Shown: piece after piece, positions 42,235 through 51,461 of the stretch
Layout: every line of letters begins with the position of its first letter
Numbering within the stretch: position 1 is the stretch's first letter
DNA from: JBDTSW01 sp963758845
GTDB taxonomy: Bacteria; Actinomycetota; Thermoleophilia; Solirubrobacterales; 70-9
Direction of reading: 5' to 3'
Assembly (NCBI GenBank): GCA_963758845.1
Contig: CAVWWX010000002.1
Span: 930,001-994,000, forward strand
Length of the DNA stretch: 64,000 nt
Translations under genes and position numbers: made by a program
The notes under the pieces: generated by a model
Seen by the model: only the letters and a program-made list of their open reading frames with translations
What the model was told of the DNA's origin: nothing
Databases searched by the model: none

Positions 42235-43871
42235 ATGCTCGCGCGTCACTCTCGAAACATCCCGCTGAGCCTCGCGCTCGCCGCCGCGCTCACCCTGCTC
42301 TCCGCCCTGGCCTTCACGTCGCCAGCCAGCGGCCTCGCCGCCGTCCCGCTCGAGCAGAAGCTGACCGCCTCAGACGGCGCCGAGGGCGACCGACTCGGCT
42401 TCGCGGTCGCGGTTGACGGCGACACGATCGTGATCGGCGCGCCTCACAAAAACAACCTCACCGGGGCCGTTTACGTCTACCAGCGCGTCGTGGACGACTG
42501 GACGCAGACCGCGAAGCTGACAGCTTCCGACGGCGCCGCGGGAGACTACCTCGGCTCCGCGGTCGCGATCGACGGCGACACGATTGTCGTCGGCGCCGGC
42601 TTCGACAAGCTTGGCGAGAACTACGGCCAGGGGTCGGTCTACACCTTCGCGCGCGCAGGCGCCGCCACCCGCACGGAGACCGCGAAGCTGACCGCCTCCG
42701 ACGGCGCCCGGTACGACAATCTCGGCAACTCGGTCGCGATCGACGGCGACACGATCGTCGCCGGGGCGCCCATCGACGCCGTCGGCGCGAACGGGAGCAA
42801 GGGTCGGTCTACACCTTCGCCCGCACAGGTGCCGCGGCCCGAACCGAGACCGCGAAGCTAACCGCCTCCGACGGCGCCTATCAAAGCCAGCTCGGCAACT
42901 CGGTCGCGATCGACGGCGACACGATCGTCGCCGGCGCACCCTCGACAAGTCGGCGAGAACCGCATACCAAGGCTCCGCCTACACCTTCGCCCGCACCGGC
43001 GCCGCCGCGCGCACCGAGACCGCGAAGCTGACTGCCTCGGACGGCGCCGTCCGGAGGCGACCAGCTCGGCTCCTCGGTCGCGATCGACGGCGACACGATC
43101 GTCGCCGGCGCCCCCATGGACGACGCGACGAGTCCGCGGGCCTCGACCGGCTCCGTCTACACCTTCGCCCGCACCGGCGCGGCCGCGCGCACCGAGACCG
43201 CGAAGCTGACCGCTTCCGACGGCGCGCGAGGACTCCCTCGGCAACTCGGTCGCGATCGACGGCGACACGATCGTCGCCGGAGCTCCAGCGTCGACGCCAC
43301 GCGCGGGCTCCGCCTACACCTTCGCCCGCACCGGCGCGGCCGCGCGCACCGAGACCGCGAAGCTGACCTCCTCCGACGGCGCGGCGTCGACGTACTCGGC
43401 CACTCGGTCGCGATCGACGGCGACACGATCGTCGCCGGGGCACTCCTCGACGATGTCGGCGCGAACGAGGACCAGGGCTCTGCGTCGGTGTTCTTCTCCG
43501 GACCCGATTTCGATAACGACGGGATGGCCGACAGCGCAGACGCCTGTCCCACCATCCCTTCGAACACCCCCAGCGGGTGCCCGACCGTCGCTCGTTCGCT
43601 GACGCTGTCCTACTCGAAGTCGAAGCAGCGGTTCAAGGGCACGCTCGCCTCCTCTCAGCCCTCCTGTGTCAGCAATGACTCGGTGATCGTGTGGAAAAAG
43701 GTCAGCGGGCCCGACGTGGAGGTCGGCGCGGGCGGGGTGAACGTTGAGGGCAAGTACGTCGTGTCCGAGCGAGGTCGTCCCGGCAAGTACTACGCGACCG
43801 TTGACGGACGAGTCGTGGCCGACCTCGCCGCCTGTGGCTCGGCGACCTCGGCGACGATGCGCCTGCGTTAA
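42235..43871 (+). CDS. Secreted FG-GAP-type beta-propeller protein, multiple frameshifts
   Basis: A signal peptide (LALAAALTLLSALAFTSPASG) is followed by seven repeats of about 50-57 residues, each with LTASDGA...LGxSVAIDGDTIVAGAP...GSVYTFARTGAA, as in FG-GAP/integrin-alpha-like propellers. Then come PDFDNDGMADSADACPT (calcium-type) and the C-terminal domain LTLSYSKSKQRFKGTL...GKYYATV shared with two other genes here. At least five one-base shifts interrupt the frame within the repeats, so only pieces read openly. Error or decay are both possible; nearby chromosomal genes show similar shifts. Confidence 0.7.
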
Positions 43872-43880
43872 CCCCGGGCA

Positions 43881-43952
43881 TGGGCGCGGCTGGTTTCGAA
43901 CCAGCGACCTCTCGCGTGTGAAGCGAGCGCTCTCCCACTGAGCTACGCGCCC
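43881..43952 (-). tRNA. tRNA-Val(CAC)
   Basis: Reading the minus strand: acceptor GGGCGCG pairs with CGCGCCC, D arm GCTCAGTGGGAGAGC, anticodon arm CTCGC-TTCACAC-GCGAG with anticodon CAC, T arm GCTGG-TTCGAAA-CCAGC, discriminator A, no encoded CCA. All stems pair. It is the intact parent of the repeat copies to its left; the copies share its 3' half exactly up to the end of the anticodon arm. Confidence 0.96.
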
Positions 43953-43961
43953 GGGCGGGCG

Positions 43962-43967
43962 ATTCTA
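43962..43967 (-). promoter_or_regulatory. -10 box of tRNA-Val
   Basis: On the minus strand TAGAAT lies 9 bases before the first tRNA base, the usual place for the -10 element of a tRNA gene. No clear -35 hexamer is seen. Confidence 0.5.
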
Positions 43968-44089
43968 GAGGCCGGTTCGCAGCGCATTCGAGCCCGGGGT
44001 CGCTTAGGGTGATCCCGGATTGCAGCGCTCGGGGTCGGTCGGCAGCATGTGGCCTTCGCTCAGTCACCCAGCGACCCAGAGGAGACCCA

Positions 44090-44824
44090 TTGACCGACCA
44101 AGCCCCGATCGTCACCGCCAATGAGCTGACCCGCGTCTTCGGCGAGGGCGACGCTGAGGTGCGGGCGCTGGACCGCGTGTCCGTCGAGTTCCCGCGCGGG
44201 AGGTTCACGGCGATCATGGGTCCGTCGGGCTCGGGCAAGTCAACCTTGATGCACCTGCTGGCGGGCCTCGACCGGCCGACGTCGGGGACGGTGGAGGTCG
44301 ACGGCGTCGACCTCGGCGCCCTCGACGACGCGAAGCTCACCGAGCTGCGCCGCGACAAGCTGGGCTTCGTCTTCCAGTTCTTCAACCTGCTGCCGGTGCT
44401 GACGGCCGAGGAGAACATCCAGCTGCCGTTGAAGCTCGCCGGCCGCGACGCGGACCCCGAGCGCCGCCGGGTGCTGATCGAAGCGGTGGACCTTGGAGAC
44501 CGCCTCTCGCACCGCCCCGCCGAGCTGTCCGGCGGTCAGCAGCAGCGGGTGGCGATCGCCCGCGCCCTGCTGCCCGCGCCCGCGGTCGTCTTCGCCGATG
44601 AGCCCACCGGCAACCTGGACTCGAAGGCGAGCGAGGAGGTCCTCGCCCTGCTGCGCCGTGCGGTCGACGAGTTCCATCAGACCGTGGTCATGGTCACCCA
44701 CGACGCGCAGGCGGCCAGCACCGCCGATCGCGTCCTGGTGCTTGTCGACGGGCGCATCGTCCGCGACGAGGCGGCCGCCTCGGTCGAGCAGGTGCACGAC
44801 CTGATGCGCGCCCCAGCGGCCTGA
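44090..44824 (+). CDS. ABC transporter ATP-binding protein (MacB/LolD type)
   Basis: A 244-residue ATPase: Walker A GPSGSGKST, Q-loop FVFQFFNLLPVLTAEEN, signature LSGGQQQR, Walker B VVFADEP, H-loop VMVTHD. The LPVLTAEEN region is that of the MacB/LolD/FtsE-type exporter ATPases that work with FtsX-like permeases. The start is TTG 44090, with GAGGAG 6 bases upstream. Its stop overlaps the permease ATG (TGATG). It drives export or lipoprotein/peptide handling; the cargo is unknown. Confidence 0.95.
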   Translation: MTDQAPIVTANELTRVFGEGDAEVRALDRVSVEFPRGRFTAIMGPSGSGKSTLMHLLAGLDRPTSGTVEVDGVDLGALDDAKLTELRRDKLGFVFQFFNLLPVLTAEENIQLPLKLAGRDADPERRRVLIEAVDLGDRLSHRPAELSGGQQQRVAIARALLPAPAVVFADEPTGNLDSKASEEVLALLRRAVDEFHQTVVMVTHDAQAASTADRVLVLVDGRIVRDEAAASVEQVHDLMRAPAA

Positions 44825-47379
44825 TGGGAGCGGTCGCCCTCCGCAACCTGGGCGCCCGCAAGGCGCGCACCTTCCTGACGTCGCTGGCGATCGTGCTCGG
44901 CGTGATGATGGTCGCCGGCACCTACATCCTCACCGACACGATCGATCGCTCGTTCGAGCAGATCTTCACCGAGTCCACGGCCGAGCTCGACGCGGTCATT
45001 ACCGCGGAGGAGGTGGTCGAGACCCAGGAGGGCACCCTGCCGCCGTTCGACGACGGAGTCCTGAACCGCGTGCTCGAGACGGAGGGGGTCGACACGGCCG
45101 AGGGCGGGATCGCCGACCCGCAGGTGGCGGTGATCGGATCCGACGGCGAGCCCCGCGGCGGCAACGGCGCCCCGACGTTCGGCTTCTCGACCACCGAGGA
45201 TGAGCGCTTTGATCCCCTGGAGTACCCGGAGGGCGGCCCGCCGCAGACCGACGGGCAGGTGGTCCTGGACAAGGCGACCGTCGAGGACGAGGGCTTCGCG
45301 CTGGGCGATCGGATCGAGGTCGCCGGCAAGGAGGCCGTCAAGAGCTACGAGCTCGTCGGCATCGCGACGCTCGGGGACGTCGATTCCTTCGGCGGCGCGA
45401 CGCTCGCCCTCTTCACGCTGCCCGAGGCGCAGCGCATCACGGGCAAGGAGGGGCAGTTCGACGCCATCAACGTGGCCGCGGCCGAGGGGACGTCACCCGA
45501 CGAGCTGGCGCGCAACCTCGGGCAGGTCCTGCCCGGCTCCCTCCAGGTGGAGACCGGAGAGCAGAACGCCGACTCCCAGCAGGAGGACGTCGGTGAGTTC
45601 ATCGGCTTCCTCGAGACGGCGCTGCTCGTCTTCGCGGGAGTGGCCCTCTTCGTGGCCGCGTTCCTGATCTTCAACACCTTCTCGATCACCGTGGCCCAGC
45701 GCACGCGCGAGTTCGCGATGCTCCGCACCCTTGGCGCGAGCAGGCGCCAGATCATCACCTCGGTGGTGCTCGAGGCCTTCGTCGTCGGGCTGATCGCCTC
45801 GGCGCTTGGCTTCGTCGCCGGGATCGGCTTCGCCCCGGCGATCAGCGCGCTGTTCGAGGCGCTTGAGATCGGCCTGCCGACCACGGGCAACGTGATCGAG
45901 CCCAGGACCGTGATCGTCTCGTTCGCGATCGGCACGGGCATCGCCGTGTTCGCCTCGTTGGCCCCGGCGCTGCGCGCCACCCGGATCCCCCCGGTCCAGG
46001 GCCTCCGCGAGGGCGCGATCCTGGAGACGCCCGCCGAGCGGACGCGCAAGGAGCTCGCCGGGCTGGTGCTGGCAATCCTCGGCTCGGCCGCGCTGCTTCT
46101 GGGCGTGTTCGAGGTCCTCACCCCCGTCGGTCTCTGGCTGGGGCTGGGGGTGGCGGCCGTCTTCGTCGGCGTCACCTTGCTGAGCCCGCGCCTGGTCGCC
46201 CCGATCGCTTCGGCGGTGGGCCGTCCGCTGGAGCGCTTCCGCGGCGTTCCCGGCCGCATCGCGCGCGAGAACGCCGTGCGCAACCCCGCCCGCACAGCGG
46301 TCACCGCCGCGGCGCTGATGATCGGGCTCGCCCTCGTCGCCTTCGTGGGTATCTTCGCCGCGGGCATCCGCGCCTCAATCGACGACGCCATCGACAAGAC
46401 GTTCGCAAGCGATCTCTCCGTGGCAAACAACGACGGGTTCTCCGACATCCCGATCCGGGTGGGGGACGCGATCGCCGGCGTCGAGGGCGTCGAGGCGGCC
46501 TCGCCGATCCGCTACACGGAGAACGAGGTTCTGGGCGTCGATGGCGGCGGCTTCCTGACGCTGGTCGACCCGGCCACCGCTCCCGACGTGCTCGAGCTGG
46601 AGTGGCAGGACGGTTCGCAGGAGACGCTGGGGGCGCTTGGCCCGAACGACGCAGTGATCGACGAGAAGTGGGGCGCGGAGAACGGGATCGGCGTGGGGGA
46701 GGAGTTCGAGGTGCGCACCGCCACCGGCGAGGAGATCACCTACACGGTGTCCGGGTCCTTCACCGACGACGTCGACTTCATCGGTGACTACGCGGCATCG
46801 GACGCGAACGCCCAAGCCTACGGGGAGGGCACCACGGCGACTCAGATCCTCGTGAACTTCGCTTCCGGCGCCGACACGGCCACGGTCCGCGCCGAGGTCG
46901 ACACGCTCCTCGAGGAGCGGTTCCCGACGGCTGAGGCCCAGGACAACGCCGAGCTGAAGGACGCGATCGCTTCGGAGATCGACGGGCTCGTCGGCGTCGT
47001 GTACGCGCTGCTCCTCCTGGCCGTGATCGTCTCGCTGTTCGGGATCGTCAACACGCTCGCGCTCTCGATCCACGAGCGCACGCGCGAGCTGGGCCTGCTG
47101 CGCGCGGTCGGTACCTCGCGCCGCCAGGTGCGGCGGATCGTGCGCTACGAGGCTGTGATCACCGCGCTGATCGGGGCCGTGCTGGGCCTCGTCCTGGGGG
47201 TCGTCTTCGCCGTCCTCGCCAGCAGGCCGTTGGCCGACGAGGGCTTCCAGCTTGCGATCCCGGTCGGGACCCTGGTGGGGATGCTGGTCCTGGCGGTGGT
47301 CGCGGGGGTGCTGGCGGCGATCGGCCCCGCGCGTCGCGCGTCGCGGCTGGACGTGCTGGAGGCCCTCGCCTACGAGTAG
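44824..47379 (+). CDS. FtsX-family ABC transporter permease
   Basis: An 851-residue permease with the duplicated FtsX layout: helix 1 at residues 15-37, a large extracytoplasmic (MacB-PCD-like) domain to about 255, three helices (260-390), another pair, a second external domain (530-700) and three final helices. The repeated ERTRELGLLRAVGTSRRQVRR and QRTREFAMLRTLGASRRQI segments are the FtsX coupling helices. It pairs with the upstream ATPase as a mechanotransmission-type exporter. Confidence 0.93.
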   Translation: MGAVALRNLGARKARTFLTSLAIVLGVMMVAGTYILTDTIDRSFEQIFTESTAELDAVITAEEVVETQEGTLPPFDDGVLNRVLETEGVDTAEGGIADPQVAVIGSDGEPRGGNGAPTFGFSTTEDERFDPLEYPEGGPPQTDGQVVLDKATVEDEGFALGDRIEVAGKEAVKSYELVGIATLGDVDSFGGATLALFTLPEAQRITGKEGQFDAINVAAAEGTSPDELARNLGQVLPGSLQVETGEQNADSQQEDVGEFIGFLETALLVFAGVALFVAAFLIFNTFSITVAQRTREFAMLRTLGASRRQIITSVVLEAFVVGLIASALGFVAGIGFAPAISALFEALEIGLPTTGNVIEPRTVIVSFAIGTGIAVFASLAPALRATRIPPVQGLREGAILETPAERTRKELAGLVLAILGSAALLLGVFEVLTPVGLWLGLGVAAVFVGVTLLSPRLVAPIASAVGRPLERFRGVPGRIARENAVRNPARTAVTAAALMIGLALVAFVGIFAAGIRASIDDAIDKTFASDLSVANNDGFSDIPIRVGDAIAGVEGVEAASPIRYTENEVLGVDGGGFLTLVDPATAPDVLELEWQDGSQETLGALGPNDAVIDEKWGAENGIGVGEEFEVRTATGEEITYTVSGSFTDDVDFIGDYAASDANAQAYGEGTTATQILVNFASGADTATVRAEVDTLLEERFPTAEAQDNAELKDAIASEIDGLVGVVYALLLLAVIVSLFGIVNTLALSIHERTRELGLLRAVGTSRRQVRRIVRYEAVITALIGAVLGLVLGVVFAVLASRPLADEGFQLAIPVGTLVGMLVLAVVAGVLAAIGPARRASRLDVLEALAYE

Positions 47380-47385
47380 CGCGAG

Positions 47386-47880
47386 CTAGCTGATCGAGAG
47401 CAGGTCCACCACGAACACCAACGCGGCGTCCGGCGGGATGGCCGGCGGCTGGCCGGTCGGGCCGTAGGCCAGCTCGCTCGGGATGATGATCTGCCGGCGC
47501 CCGCCCTCCTTCATCCCCTCGAGGCCCTGGTCCCAGCCGGGGATGACCTCGCCCGCGCCAAGCTCGAACTCGATCGGCTCGCGCTCCCACGAGGCGTCGA
47601 ACTCCTCGCCGGTGTCATAGAGGACGCCGACGTACTCGACCTCGGCGGTGTCGCCGGCCTTGAGCTCGGCGCCGTCGCCCTCGACGATGTCCTCACTGAC
47701 CAGCTCGGCCGGAGGCTCCCCGTCGGGGATCGCCGGCTCGGGCCTTGTGGAGAGGTCGGTGGAGACCTCGGCCGGCGAGCCGGAGTCACCCTCCTCGCCC
47801 CCGCGCGCGATCAGCACGATCGCCACGACGACGGCGAGCAGGGTGGCGGAGACGAGGATGGCGACGAGGCGGCGGTCCAC
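47386..47880 (-). CDS. Membrane-anchored FKBP-type peptidyl-prolyl isomerase
   Basis: A 164-residue protein with one N-terminal membrane helix (residues 6-25, LVAILVSATLLAVVVAIVLI), an acidic linker, and an FKBP domain (VEYVGVLYDTGEEFDASWER, IPGWDQGLEGMKEGGRRQI, SELAYG, FVVDLLSI). It catalyses proline cis-trans isomerisation of exported proteins on the outer face of the membrane. GTG start 9 bases after TAGGAT. Convergent with the permease gene, 6 bases between stops. Confidence 0.93.
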   Translation of the reverse strand: MDRRLVAILVSATLLAVVVAIVLIARGGEEGDSGSPAEVSTDLSTRPEPAIPDGEPPAELVSEDIVEGDGAELKAGDTAEVEYVGVLYDTGEEFDASWEREPIEFELGAGEVIPGWDQGLEGMKEGGRRQIIIPSELAYGPTGQPPAIPPDAALVFVVDLLSIS

Positions 47881-47968
47881 GGTCGCGGCATCCTAGCCGG
47901 GCGCCGTTGCGGAGGTTCAACGCACCAGGTACGGGTATGCGGACAGGTTCACCCAACGAGAGGACCAG

Positions 47969-48598
47969 ATGTCTGAGATGAACACGCGCAACACGAAGCT
48001 CGTGCAGTACCTGAACGAGGCGCACGCCAAGGAGAAGGAGCTCGAGACCTCCCTCGAGGCGCACATCGGGATGACGAACCGTGACGCCTACAAGAAGCGG
48101 CTCACGCAGCACCTCAAGGAGACGAAGGACCACGCCCGCCAGCTCGAGCGCCGGATCAAGAAGCTGGGCGGCAGCACGGCCAAGATGCCGCAGCTCGCGA
48201 GCAAGGGCGTCGCCCTGGCCAAGGGCCCGCTCCACGCGATGCGCGGGACCTCCGAGGAGGAGAAGCTCCTGAAGAACGCGAAGAGCGAGTTCTCAGAGGA
48301 GCACGGGGAGATCGCCACCTACACCGCGATCGAGACCCTCGCCGAGGCGGTTGGAGACTCCGACACGGCCAAGCTCGCTCGGGCGATTCGCCGCGACGAG
48401 GAGCGGATGGCGAAGTACCTCGAGGGCCTGATCCCCACGCTCACCAAGGCCGTGGCGAAGGCCGAGATCCCTTCCGCGGAGCGGCGGACCCCCTCCCGGA
48501 GGCGGCGCAACGCCAAGCATGGCGGCCGGTCCGGGTCGCGCTCGAGCAGCCGGTCGCGGTCGGGCAGGTCGAGCTCGAAGGCGCGCTCGCGCAGCTAG
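47969..48598 (+). CDS. DUF892 ferritin-like protein with Ser/Arg-rich tail
   Basis: A 209-residue paralogue of the protein at 5865. The four-helix bundle shows AHAKEKELETSLEAHI, TQHLKETKDHARQLERRI, SEEHGEIATYTAIETLAEAV and RRDEERMAKYLEGL. The C-terminal 40 residues are an Arg/Ser-rich tail (RSGSRSSSRSRSGRSSS), the composition of DNA- or RNA-binding tails. It stands alone here, without the basic small proteins that flank the other copy. Confidence 0.87.
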   Translation: MSEMNTRNTKLVQYLNEAHAKEKELETSLEAHIGMTNRDAYKKRLTQHLKETKDHARQLERRIKKLGGSTAKMPQLASKGVALAKGPLHAMRGTSEEEKLLKNAKSEFSEEHGEIATYTAIETLAEAVGDSDTAKLARAIRRDEERMAKYLEGLIPTLTKAVAKAEIPSAERRTPSRRRRNAKHGGRSGSRSSSRSRSGRSSSKARSRS

Positions 48599-48610
48599 GA
48601 TTCGCTACGG

Positions 48611-48879
48611 ATCGTGCTAGGCGGGGCGTTAGCGGTGCCCTGTAACCCGCAGTCCGCTCTAGCGGGGCTGATAGCTCGTCTGAGGGTCGAAGCCCTCGGG
48701 GCCAGTACGCCGCAGGCGGCGTTGACGGTCAGGTCCTGCGCAATGCGCGCCCGTGAACCAGGTCAGATCCGGAAGGAAGCAGCCTTAAGCGGTAGCGGGC
48801 AAGTGCCGCGGTAAGCCTGACCCGAGCAAGCCACGGCGGGCACGCCCGAGGACCTCTCTCGAGGGCGGGCGGCACGGTC
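48611..48879 (+). ncRNA. ffs: Signal recognition particle RNA, large (Alu-containing) type
   Basis: Two diagnostic parts are visible. The 5' part GTGCTAGGCGGGGC, TAGCGGTGCCCTGTAACC and TCCGCTCTAGCGGGG is the Alu domain of Bacillus-type scRNA; the centre GGTCAGATCCGGAAGGAAGC (48760-48779) is the SRP54-binding loop. The left strand GGTCAGGTCCTGCGCAATG pairs with the right strand GTGCCGCGGTAAGCCTGACC, and the outer GTGC pairs with GCAC at the end. Length is about 269 bases. It lies upstream of dnaX-ybaB-recR, the same neighbourhood as in Bacillus. Ends are approximate. Confidence 0.9.
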
Positions 48880-48900
48880 CATTTGTTCGGAGGCCGGCGC

Positions 48901-49583
48901 CTAGTGGTCGTGCTCGTGGAGCTCGGGCACGACGGGGGCGAGCTGGGCCTTCTCGGCCGGGGTCAGGCCGCCACACTTGCGCGGGTTGACGCCGCCCGAG
49001 TTCGAGCCGCCGCCGCTGCCGCCGCTGCCGCCATCGCCGCCACCCGAGCCGTCGCCGAACTTCTCGGGACACTTGCGGGTGTAGACGACGCGAGCGGGCT
49101 TGCGGGGCTTGCGTGTCGGAGTGGCTCCACGACAGGTGCAGGTGGTTGCCGCGCCCATGGTTGTAGTCGCCGTTGTAGCCGACCCAGCGCATGGGCATCC
49201 GAACCTGGTTCTGGTGCGGCTCGAAGCGCTTGGCGAGCTTGTCGATCAGGCCCCAGCGGCCGCCGTGCTGGCGGGGGATGATGTCGGCGGCGAGGCCGAT
49301 CGGGTGCTCCCCGTTGGGCGCGTGCCCGCTGGTGGCGTAGCCGTCGGTGATGAAGATCTTGTACTCGCGCTTCATCCACTTGATGTCCGGGATCAGGCGG
49401 CGGTCGATCTTCTCGCCGGAAAACCCGGGGATCGGCGACGAACTTGCCGCCGCCCTTCACCTTGCACAGGTGCTTGCCGATCTGCTCGGTCTCCATCTCG
49501 CCTTGAGCGGGCACGGCGAAGGCCCCGGCTAGAACGATGGCCAGGCCTGCGATGCAGATGGATATCGCTGAACGGAGCGACAT
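48901..49583 (-). CDS. Secreted M15-like peptidase (D-Ala-D-Ala carboxypeptidase fold), two frameshifts
   Basis: Joining three frames gives about 225 residues: signal peptide (SISICIAGLAIVLAGAFAVP), then DRRLIPDIKWMKREYKIFIT, the zinc motif SGHAPNGEHPIGLAAD (H-x6-D) and GNHLHLSW (second metal histidine), and a glycine/serine-rich tail ending PELHEHDH. This is the LAS/M15 layout of peptidoglycan carboxypeptidases. Each shift (near 49430 and 49115) equals one extra base. It is divergent from dnaX and lies between the SRP RNA and dnaX. Confidence 0.75.
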
Positions 49584-49592
49584 GGAAAACGC

Positions 49593-49611
49593 GGGGGGTC
49601 GGAGTCCCCCC
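49593..49611. other. GGGGGG/CCCCCC hairpin in the leader of the M15 gene
   Basis: Six G and six C residues separated by seven bases form a GC hairpin 10 bases upstream of the M15 start codon, followed on that strand by GCGTTTTCC. It could act as a leader attenuator or a bidirectional structure; its position just before a start codon is unusual. Only the inverted repeat itself is certain. Confidence 0.4.
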
Positions 49612-49732
49612 GAACTCCTACATCGGCATCTTGGCGACGTTCTGAAGCCAAGGGAAGCCGTAACCGCAAAGTGCACCGTAGCGACCTCGAGGCCGGAAGG
49701 TGGCCACATGGCCCGCCACTAGACTGAGCCGC

Positions 49733-51461
49733 GTGAGCGCCGAGACCTCGCTCTACCGCCGCCATCGCCCGCAAGCCTTCGACGAGGTCGTGGGCCAAGA
49801 GCACGTCGTGCGCACGCTTCGCAACGCGGTCGAGCGCGATCGCGTGCACCACGCCTACCTCTTCGTCGGCTCCCGGGGGACCGGCAAGACCTCGCTGGCG
49901 AAGATCCTCGCCCGCTCGCTCAACTGCGTGAACGGCCCCACGGTCACGCCATGCGGCGAGTGCGAGTCGTGCCGGTCGATCGCCGCGGGCACCTCGCTCG
50001 ATGTGATTGAGATGGACGCCGCGTCGAACCGCTCGGTCGAGGACATCCGCGACCTGCGTGAACGCGTCGGCTACGCGCCGGCGGCGGGGCACTGGAAGGT
50101 CTACATCCTCGACGAGGCGCACATGCTCACCCGCGAAGCCTGGAACGCCTTCCTGAAGACGCTCGAGGAGCCGCCGCCGAACACCGCGTTCGTCCTGGCC
50201 ACGACCGAGCCCCACAAGGTCATGCCCACGATCGTCGACCGCTGCCAGCGCTTCGACTTCCAGCGCCCGACGCTGGAACAGCTCGCCGAGGTGGTCCGGC
50301 GCGTTGCCGCCGCCGAGGACATCCAGATCGCCGACGGCGCGGTTTCCGCCATCGCCCGCTCGGCCACCGGGAGCTTCCGCGACGCTCTGGGGACGCTCGA
50401 CCAGCTCGTCGCCTATGGCGGCAAGTCGGTCGAGACCGACGACGTCCTGGCGGTGCTGGGCGTCGCCGAGGCCGACCTGATCCTGGCCGCCGCCGACGCC
50501 ATCGCCGCCATCGACGGGAAGGCCGCGCTGGAGGCCAGTGAGCGGCTTGCCCGCTCGGGGGGCGACGTCTCGCCAGTTTGCCCGCGACCTGCTGGCGCAC
50601 CTGCGCCAGCTGCTGGTGATCCGCACCGCAGGCGACGCCGGCGGAGCCTTCACGGTCACCGCCGCCGACCCGGAGCGCCTGCGCGCGCCAGGCCGAGAGC
50701 TTCACCGACATCGGGCTTGCCCGGGCGATCGACTCGATCGCCGCTGCGCTGGCCGCCGATCCGCGAGGGCGACGAGCCGCGGATGACGGTCGAGCTGGCC
50801 ATCCTGCGCGCCGCCCGCCCGTCGCTGGACCCATCGCGGGAGGCGATCATGCAGCGGCTCGAGCGGATCGAGGCTGTCCTTGGTGGTGGGGGGGTGGCCG
50901 GCATTCCCCCGGCGTCGGGGTCGGCCGAGGATTCGCAGCGCCCGCCGACGACCCCACCGGCGGCTGACAAGCCTTCGCCGGAGGAACGCCGGCCACCCCA
51001 GCCGCCCTCCGCGGAAGCGGGGGAGAAGCCGGAGGCGGAGGTTGCCGAGCCGGTCGCGCTGGAGCGCCTACGCGACCTCTGGCCCGCCGTCGTCGATCAG
51101 CTTCGGGATTCTGGCCAGGAGCTGCTGTCGACGCTGCTCGAGGCCGCGCGGCCCGTGGCCGTCGAGGACGGAGCCGTGCGCCTTGGATTTCCGCCGGCCG
51201 CCGCGTTTAACAAGCGCAAGGCCGAAGGCGCCGACGCCCGTGACCGGGTCGCCGAGGCGATCCAGGCGATCGCCGGCGAGCGGCTGCGACCCATCTTCGT
51301 GATGCTGGAGGGCGAGGAGGCCGAGGCCGCCGCAAGCGAGACGGCGAGCGCGCTGTCGCCCGAGGAGCTCGTCGAGCGCTTCAAGGCCGAGTTCGACGCC
51401 GAGGAGCTCGAGGACGCCGAGCCCGAGACCAACCAACGAGCCGAAGGAGGCCACCGGATGA
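49733..51461 (+). CDS. dnaX: DNA polymerase III subunit gamma/tau, frameshifted
   Basis: Clamp-loader ATPase of the replisome. Walker A GSRGTGKTS, the four-cysteine zinc module CVNGPTVTPCGECESC, DEAH (LDEAHML) and the sensor loop are intact in the first 280 codons. Between 50572 and 50766 three single-base surpluses shift and then restore the frame; read without them, the sequence gives RQFARDLLAHLRQLLVIR, RAQAESFTDIGLARAIDSIA. A fourth shift near 51420 is implied because the natural stop (TGA at 51459, overlapping the ybaB ATG) is one frame away. GTG start 7 bases after TAGACT. As the gene is essential, sequence error is likely. Confidence 0.9.

Larger units (their letters stand above)
26447..43952 (-). 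mobile_element. Proposed cassette array built at the 3' end of tRNA-Val
   Basis: Repeat copies B, C, D, E, F and G and the intact tRNA-Val lie in one orientation and divide the region into cassettes of 0.9-7 kb, each beginning (left end) with tRNA core and, mostly, the GGAT/hairpin tail. This is the product expected if small elements carrying core plus tail integrated one after another at the tRNA 3' end, the newest next to the tRNA. The repeat structure is seen directly; the mobility and any recombinase acting in trans are inferred. Copy A at 14786 may be the left edge of an older insertion. Confidence 0.5.

Noticed and set aside
26447..43952. CRISPR array or integron attC array
   Set aside because: Repeat spacing is kilobases and irregular, spacers are genes, and there are no cas genes. 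The hairpins lack the bulged attC core sequences and no intI is present.
50560..50770. Programmed frameshifting in dnaX as in E. coli
   Set aside because: The three shifts cancel each other, there is no A-rich slippery run and stem-loop, and other genes show the same one-base surpluses.
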